Source: Leucocoprinus leucothites (Eukaryota > Basidiomycota > Agaricomycetes > Agaricales > Agaricaceae). Taken from it: a stretch of DNA of 64,000 bases. Below, piece by piece: positions 58,153 through 64,000 of this stretch. Location of the stretch: assembly GCA_013368445.1 (NCBI GenBank), contig JAACJO010000002.1, positions 496,001-560,000 of the forward strand, written 5' to 3'. Below the pieces are notes generated by a model that was given only the letters and a program-made list of their open reading frames with translations, did no database searches and was not told the origin of the DNA. A program made the position numbers and the translations under genes. Position 1 is the stretch's first letter, and every line of letters begins with the position of its first letter.

Positions 58153-59390
58153 ATGCTCTCTCTCCGTCTGGCAGCCGTTCTGTTCTCTCTTGCCTTGGCC
58201 TTCGTCCTGGCGGCTCCTGCCCAAGAGGAGATTACAATTGCAGAGGTCGCTCCTAACCTCACTAGTCTTGAGAAACGCGAGACTTTCCCCGTGTCTCCCG
58301 CCGAAATAGACTCTTTTAGACCCTACGCTATCTATGCTGCGGTTCCCCAATGTAAACCTACCACCCTCTTGGCCTGGAACTGCAGTATGTGGTCTTGCAT
58401 CTCATCTGTGCTCCTTTCACTGAACAGATCCTACCTCTGCTGTCTAATATATTATAGCGAAATGCTTGTCCAATCCGCAATTCACGCCAGTTACTGTGGG
58501 AGGTGATGGCGACGTCGTACAGGTCTGGTTTGTTGGTTACGACCCAACACTCGACAGTGTTATCGTGTCATTCCAGGGTACAGACATTTCCAAGCTGTAC
58601 GTGGCTTCTGGGTTCAGTACAGCTCGCTGACCAAAAAAAACACAGCCTGCCTCTTCTCACAGACGCTGACCTATTCCTCACTCCTCTGAACCCTCAACTG
58701 TTCCCTGGAATCAGCCCCGGAATTTGGACTCATAATGGGTTCTCCCATGCTCAATCATTGTACGTACTTCTGTGAAGCTTTCTGCGATGAGCTCAAGAGC
58801 CGACCCCCCCTTCTTCAGATCCGCTGCTCCTGTTCTCTCTGCTGTGCAAACCACGATGTCGAGATTCAATACTTCTCGCGTCGCAGTTGTCGGAGCCTCT
58901 CTCGGTCAGTTTTCTGGAGATGGGATCATTCTCATAGATGTCTGACTCGTTATGAAGGTGCTGCCATCGCCATGATATCAGGTGTCCACCTCAAGATTAA
59001 CCTACCCTCGACGACGACCTTCAAGATTGTCACTTATGGCGGTCCTCGTGTCGGGAACAAAGCCTTTGCGGACTACGTCGACTCTCATTTCCCTGATGTA
59101 GTTTTTCGTATCGTGAACAAGTCAGTGTCTTGATCCATATGCTTGCTGCAAGGCATTTGTCTAATACGTTGCTCTTCAGGAGAGACTTTGTTCCTATCTA
59201 CCCTCCTCGTTTCCTTGGCTATGAACATGCTGAAGGCGAACTCCACATTCGAGATGACCTTTCTTGGGTATCCTGTCCCGGACATGAGAATGCCGATCCA
59301 AATTGCTTACTCAGTTACGCTTCGAACATCTTTGGGTGGAACTTAAACGACCATGGCGGACCCTACGGTGGTATCCCAATGGGATGTTAG
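58153..59390 (+). CDS. Secreted class 3 lipase, lipase 5 (elbow GASLG)
   Basis: This is the third member of the recent duplication. The signal peptide MLSLRLAAVLFSLALAFVLA is followed by a propeptide to LEKR. The chain runs FPVSPAEIDSFRPYAIYAA, LLAWNC, KCLSNPQFTPVTVGGDGD, VVQVWFVGYDPTLDSVIVSF, GTDISKL, LTDADLFLTPLNPQLFPGI and APVLSAVQTTMSRFNTS. The elbow RVAVVGASLG is followed by AAIAMISGVHLKINLPSTTT, YGGPRVGNKAFADYVDSHFP, RDFVPIYPPRFLGYEHAEGE, LHIRDDLSWVSCPGHENAD and NDHGGPYGGIPMGC. All introns are GT-AG and the frame is open. The His of GHSLG is replaced by Ala, while Ser, Asp and His of the triad remain. The last exon lacks the LND insert of lipases 3 and 4 before the NDHGGPY segment. Confidence 0.88.
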
Positions 59391-59599
59391 CAGTCACCAG
59401 TTCTGGTAGTCTAGCGTCGTGTGAAAGGTGTAAGAATATAATATCTGAATATCTTCTGGGTGAGATGCCACGGCAGATCGATTTTGAGAATTTGAGGCAA
59501 GGTAAGCCAGAAAATAGGCCAAAGAAAACATTAACCCGTGCGAGGAATAATGGATATAATCTATTAATGATATGCCAAAGTCACAACACGCCTCTACAA

Positions 59600-60602
59600 T
59601 TAGATAGCTTTGCTCTTGACGAGCTCTTTACAGGAGGATCAGTGGGTTGTTGGAAACGGTATCAATAATCAAGACTTACGTTCTACCTCAGCAACGGCGC
59701 TGGCAAGGATCTCTTGCTGTGTCTTGGGTTCCTTGATGTTGGCAAGAACCTTGTCGATAACGGTCTTTGTGAGCTCTGCCTGCTCACTTTCCTTCATCTG
59801 TTGCTCGTAGCGAACCCAGCTGTCGAGGACGGACTTGAGCTCAGAAGCAATGGCGACCTTCTGCTTCTGAACGAAGGACTCGTTCTCGAGCTTAGCAGTG
59901 TCCTAATACCAGTGTCAACCTCAATATACAGCTACCAAATAAGATGCAACGCACCTTCGAAAGCTCAAAGAGAGCCTTGGTGACAGAGACAACATCCCTC
60001 ATCTGACCAACAGAGTCGATGCGCTCCTGGACGGCTTGTGTGTGCTCAGCGCGAGCACCGTCAAGGACCTTCTTGATGCGCTGGATGTGGCCCTCCGCCC
60101 ACTGGCTGTATGGCTCACGCATAACCTAGGGGATTGGAGATATATAAATAAGAGATGTAACCTAGAATTCGACGTAACAACACGCACCTTGCCAATGTAG
60201 GTGAAGACAATGATAGAGCCAACAAGGAGGATAGTTTCTTCGTTCACCACATAGAGTTCGTTGGAAATGGCGGCGGCGGCGAGACCAGTTCCGAGGAGGG
60301 CGGTGCCAGTCTTGGTAATGAGTCCAGGCTTGGAGGGGAGTTTTTCGACGATTTCATCGGCGCGTTGGGAGGGGGGAGGGGTTGCTAGGCCACGACTAAT
60401 TATTTGAAGAGATTTAGGACCTATTCGTGGTGTTCTAAACGTGAGTAGGAGTGAAGACATACGCATGCACAGCGGGAGCAAGGACGCGAGAGCGCACTAA
60501 AAAGCGCGAAATTTGGTCAGAATTTTTTAACAAAGCGGGCATAAATTAGAGCTTACTGGCCGCTCGGAGCGAGCTTGTAGCAATCCTGGAGACGGAGGCC
60601 AT
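59600..60602 (-). CDS. ATP4: Mitochondrial ATP synthase subunit b
   Basis: This is the peripheral-stalk subunit b of the F1Fo ATP synthase in the inner mitochondrial membrane; it holds the catalytic head still against rotation. The N-terminal presequence MASVSRIATSSLRAAMRSRV is spread over two short exons, followed by TPRIGPKSLQIISRGLATPP. RADEIVEKLPSKPGLITKTG leads into the hydrophobic hairpin (TALLGTGLAAAAISNELYVV, ETILLVGSIIVFTYIGK). The hydrophilic helical stalk follows (PYSQWAEGHIQRIKKVLDGA, RIDSVGQMRDVVSVTKALFE, LENESFVQKQKVAIASELK, SWVRYEQQMKESEQAELTKT), ending EVEQLVKSKAI after a final intron. Length and order match fungal ATP4. It is convergent with lipase 5 with about 210 bases between the stops. 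Confidence 0.93.
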
Positions 60603-60966
60603 AGCGAGGGTGTTTTTGGAGAAAGAGAAGAAAAGAACTGCTAGTGAGCTGGTCAACTTCGGGTTCCTCGCTTCCTCAAGACCGTGGGAATGCCTCCCCG
60701 ACTTTCCACGACTGCGTTTAGGTTAGGGTTACAGGCAACGCGCTCATCCTCACTACACCGGTTTTCTTGTAGGAATCGCCCATTCGCTTACAGAACGTGT
60801 CACGACAAGTTTCTCGGTGTGTACCAACCCTAACACACCAGCAATATCACTCTCTGGATTAAAACCACTTCGTCCATCATGTATCTACAATCGATGAAAG
60901 GCTTAAAACAAGCGGCAATAGAAGACAGCTTGATGACTGGCTCTTGTCTCAGTATTCCCCTCTTTC
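60603..60966. other. Intergenic upstream of ATP4
   Basis: This is the 5' flank of ATP4, with TTAGGTTAGGGTT at 60718-60730, a single telomere-like motif as used by general regulatory factors in fungi. No gene was seen. Confidence 0.35.
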
Positions 60967-61882
60967 CTAGTTGCCATTCGTCTCAAAACCCCACCTGATC
61001 TCATCGTAGTAAATTCCACCCGGATGCAGGATTGCAGTGACGAGATCCTCGAATTTCTCTTGGTCAAGTAGAGATAAAGCCTCTCCTCTAACTCGAGCTC
61101 TCACTGCTTCGTCGAATATAAGAATATTCTCTCTCATTTGTACGGAGCCCCCCCATGGCGAACCACCACATCGTGATGTATTCCTGGTAGCCATCCAACT
61201 CTTCCTCTCGGTGGGGGAAGGCAAACTTATAAGCGGCGGCCGTCTTCCTCCAAGCCGCGCACCAGCCGCTAGAGGTCTTCAAGTGTCTCTTGTTTCTGGG
61301 ATTGGAGTATCTCGGTTTATAGTCCTTCCTATCGCAGAGAGCAAGATGGAGCGTTTTGAATACTACATCCAGGTTAACAGCTTCACCACGAAGGATAGCC
61401 TCCTATTCCGTCGGGAGGAAATTGGTCGGGCAACCAGGGGCGCTTTGAACCCAGCGTTTGACAGTCTGAATATCCCGACTGAAATAGGCAATCAGGTGCC
61501 TGGTTTCCCTCTTGCTTTGGCAGGTATCTTCGTCCTCTGGAACACACCATGGCATGTCGCACTCTCGCACCCTCCTCTTATTTACGCGATACGCTCTGCC
61601 AGAGTCCAAATCCTCGTCATCTTCCTGCCTGCGTTTTGCAGTCTGCGCCAAAGTGTCCGCCTCTTTATCTGTAGGGAGCACGTCCTTCAAAATCAACATG
61701 AACTGCTCAACGGCGTAATCCCCGTCTAGTAGCAAGCCTTCGTCCTCGAGTAAATCAATGACCTTTATCCCTTTGAGTATTGCCGTCCCACGACCTATGT
61801 CTTTGCTCTTCGCCTCGTCAATGACCTCCTTTAGCTGGGGATAAAATTTCAGCCACTTTTCTCTCCTCTGAGCTCCTGTCAT
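60967..61882 (-). pseudogene. Broken member of an agaricomycete multicopy hypothetical family
   Basis: The frame starts MTGAQRREKWLKFYPQLKEV and runs through LDSGRAYRVNKRRVRECDMP and SRDIQTVKRWVQSAPGCPTN to FLPTE. A TAG stop at 61403-61405 then sits where the family has Trp (E-W). The same frame continues EAILRGEAVNLDVVF, SGWCAAWRKTAAAYKFAFPH, REEELDGYQEYITMWWFAMG. A one-base shift at a seven-C run (61148-61154, plus strand) then changes frame to GSVQMRENILIFDEAVRARV, LDQEKFEDLVTAILHPGG and the stop at 60967. Two lesions make it non-functional as read. The family is common in mushroom genomes and often near transposons; its role is unknown to me. Confidence 0.65.
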
Positions 61883-62163
61883 GGTGTCCGCAACACTCGT
61901 TTCAACGTCGCCTAGGCTTGGTACCCTGGCACCTCCTTATCCAGAACAACTATGTCAAAATCTCGCCGATTGCATACCTGGGCATCGGACCAAGCTTATG
62001 AGGAGCGTGAGCAGCCATACGAGAGGTGATGACGGTAGTAATCAGGCAATTGGAGCAGTCTCCATACAGGAAGTTATGTGTCTCACTCTTTCGATCATCA
62101 TCTGACACCTAGTTACAAAAGACAAGCTGTCGATGATTTATTGCTGTACTATAACTACATAAA

Positions 62164-63553
62164 CTACAATAGGTTTAACTCTTCAACGATTTCCATAGAC
62201 GTTTCGTACAACTCCTTCGCCAACCTGTCGTCCTGAGCATAACGAGACGGAGTCGTAATGCGGCCAACAGGAGTCAAATGTGCACCTTTAAAAGCATCAC
62301 CCCTGGCCTTGACTTCAGGCGACGCAGCTGCATAAGCCGAATTCATCGCCCCCTCTCTCGGGGAAACGAACACCAATGAAACGAGAATCCAAGTAATCAG
62401 GGCGGGGAAATATGACATGGAGTCAATCCACCGAGCTACATTCTCGGTTGCAATTGCGCCTGGGTCAACGGCGATACAGATAATGTCGGCATTTTGTGCA
62501 TCTAGACGTTCCTGGAGGTGCTTCATGTGGATGACGTTGGCTAGTTTAGAGAGAGCTAGAGTGATTTAGTGAGGTCTCTGTTCTTCTCTGTTACACGAGC
62601 TGTCTTGACTGACCATAAAACTTTAGGCCGGCGAATATTCCAGTCCCGTAGTCTACGTTCCAATTTTCTTTTCCTTTAAATGAAGCTGGCGAAACACCCG
62701 AATGGGCTGTCGAAGTCACCTATTCGGAATGAGATGAGCGCTCCCAAGTCCTCCGGGTGAAATGACCCTGGACAACCTCAAGAATCCGAACGTCTGAACC
62801 CTCCTGCTTTGATGTTTGAATCATGAGTGGAAGCAGAGTTTCTGCAAGAACGAAGTGCGACAGGTAGCTGAGGTTTTTGTGAGTAGATTTAGTGCCTCGA
62901 ATACTTGTAATACGGACTTGGTGACCATCGCTTCTTGAATCCCATCCTTCGTCTTGCTGAAAGTTCCTTGCGATCCTCTGAAAGACCTACATCAGACATC
63001 GCCTCACAAGGCAGGAATGTTAAAAGAATGATACCTGGCTGCATTATTTACTGTGAATGCCATCCCATCCCAATGGATCAACCTTCTATTATCTTTGTCA
63101 ATGAGCTACTTACTGAGAATATCTAGCCTATCCTCCTTCTGTAGGAATTCCTTTGCAGCTTTACTTGCGAGTCTCGGATCACTGAGGTCCAGATGTAACC
63201 AGTGTACAGATCCATCCCCGAGACCAGCTTCTTCCAGTCGTTTTGAAGCTTCTTTGTACGCCTCTTCTCTCCTACAGGCCATATACACCTATGAATCACA
63301 TCCCTCGTAAGTTGTACTCCTCAAAGGCACTTGTTCTCCTACCCTGGCACCTTTCCGAGCCAAGAATTGAATCGTCGTGAAGCCAATGCCTGAACTAAAG
63401 CCATGGTGACTTGTTAGGAGAGGAGACTACTCAAACACTAAACGGATCGAGCTGAACTGACTTTCCACCTGTTATGATGGCAACTTTACCATGTAGATCG
63501 ACAAGGTCGTCCTCTGATATCTTGCGTCTGAGGAGATTAATAAAGAAACTCAT
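62164..63553 (-). CDS. Short-chain dehydrogenase/reductase
   Basis: This is an NAD(P)-dependent oxidoreductase of the retinol-dehydrogenase-like SDR group. It starts MSFFINLLRRKISEDDLVDL, then GKVAIITGGNSGIGFTTIQF, where the TGGNSGIG dinucleotide-binding motif is split by an intron between N's bases. VYMACRREEAYKEASKRL, HLDLSDPRLASKAAKEFL and DILINNAA (the NNA motif) follow. Then come KTKDGIQEAMVTNYLSHFVL, AETLLPLM, VRILEVTSTAHSGVS (Ser of the active site), GIFAGLKFYALSKLANVIH (YxxxK) and IAVDPGAIATENVARW, ending MEIVEELNLL. About seven GT-AG introns keep the frame. Related genes often have an N-terminal PAYEATWNSQLALDA segment. That coding sequence is present just upstream (about 63,560-63,630) without an obvious start, so the true start may be further upstream in an unresolved exon. 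Confidence 0.82.
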
Positions 63554-63911
63554 GATGGCAGTGGCGGGGACTGTTGGTTCAGTGGCGTCAAGGGCAAGCT
63601 GAGAGTTCCACGTTGCCTCGTAGGCTGGGAATATCTCACTACGACAGTTCGTCAGTCATACAAGGCAATATCTATAATTAGGTGGAATAAATCCAGATGG
63701 GGAATGGTCTATTAATATCCTTGGTAATGGCTTCTCGGTCACATTATCAGCGTAATGGACTCTTCATGGTCAGACAAAGCCCCAAGATAACAGTCCGTGG
63801 CAAGTTGAGTCATTATTAATTATTAACTAAGATCGGAGAAATGAATACCCGTAAGGTAACCAGCCTTTACTGATAGATAGCGCCTTCCAACAGGTTGAAA
63901 TACACAGCCGC
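63554..63911. other. Upstream flank of the SDR gene
   Basis: The first 80 bases may still code (minus-strand reading FPAYEATWNSQLALDATEPT). The remainder is the spacer to the next SDR gene on the same strand. Confidence 0.4.
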
Positions 63912-64000
63912 TTACAACTCGAGTTTCATCTCCTTAACTATTTCCATAGACGTGTCATACAACTCTTGCGCCAGCCTTTCGTCCCTCGCATGAGGAGATG
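63912..64000 (-). CDS. C-terminal end of a second SDR gene, cut by the window
   Basis: The last 28 codons before the stop read ARDERLAQELYDTSMEIVKE, then MKLEL. They align with the end of the neighbouring SDR (DDRLAKELYETSMEIVEEL, NLL). It is therefore a tandem paralogue whose 5' part lies beyond base 64000. Confidence 0.75.
   Translation of the reverse strand, partial: SPHARDERLAQELYDTSMEIVKEMKLEL

Overview
The window is nuclear DNA of a filamentous basidiomycete, most likely an Agaricomycete. Nearly every gene is split by short GT-AG introns of about 45-70 bases. The families present (type B carboxylesterase with a GLSAGAH elbow, GH5 exo-beta-1,3-glucanase, PTH11-like rhodopsin-fold proteins, RecQ-like mobile helicase fragments) are typical of mushroom-forming fungi. 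I saw no tRNA, rRNA, CRISPR array or bacterial-type operon. All assignments come from reading translations by eye; no database search was possible.

Layout. Positions 1-6.6 kb hold a tandem duplication of about 3.4 kb, each unit with one 7-TM rhodopsin-domain gene; a third, more diverged copy lies inverted at 40.6-41.9 kb. A Ser/Thr kinase on the minus strand occupies 7.8-9.9 kb. About 8 kb (10.3-18.3 kb) is nearly gene-free, apart from a possible tyrosine-phosphatase relic and a TA microsatellite. From 18.3 to 23.4 kb come an RNase H2 subunit C gene and a very long F-box protein. A nuclear-looking hypothetical protein is at 26-27 kb. ABP1 (actin-patch protein), a carboxylesterase with one frameshift, and a polysaccharide deacetylase run on the minus strand from 28.4 to 35.5 kb. 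The last is divergent from STT3, the catalytic subunit of oligosaccharyltransferase (36.0-39.0 kb).

The second half is a secreted-hydrolase neighbourhood. One class-3 lipase is on the minus strand (43.5-44.9 kb), followed by a GH5 glucanase (46.4-48.5 kb) and four more class-3 lipases on the plus strand (50.0-59.4 kb). The last three lipases are tandem duplicates of a whole promoter-plus-gene unit; two of them have lost the His of the GHSLG nucleophile elbow. Between the third and fourth lipases sits a 2,059-bp insertion with long terminal inverted repeats and a perfect 9-bp target duplication. It carries a truncated RecQ-like helicase piece, a broken transposon-type ORF, a 567-bp inverted-repeat block and a 134-bp palindrome. 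The neighbouring duplicated unit preserves the empty site. The right end holds ATP4 (ATP synthase subunit b), a broken multicopy-family gene, and an SDR gene with the tail of a tandem paralogue at the window edge.

How the genes relate: the secreted lipases, glucanase, esterase and deacetylase fit extracellular lipid and cell-wall or polymer processing, while STT3, ABP1, ATP4 and RNase H2C are single-copy housekeeping genes that anchor the accessory stretches.
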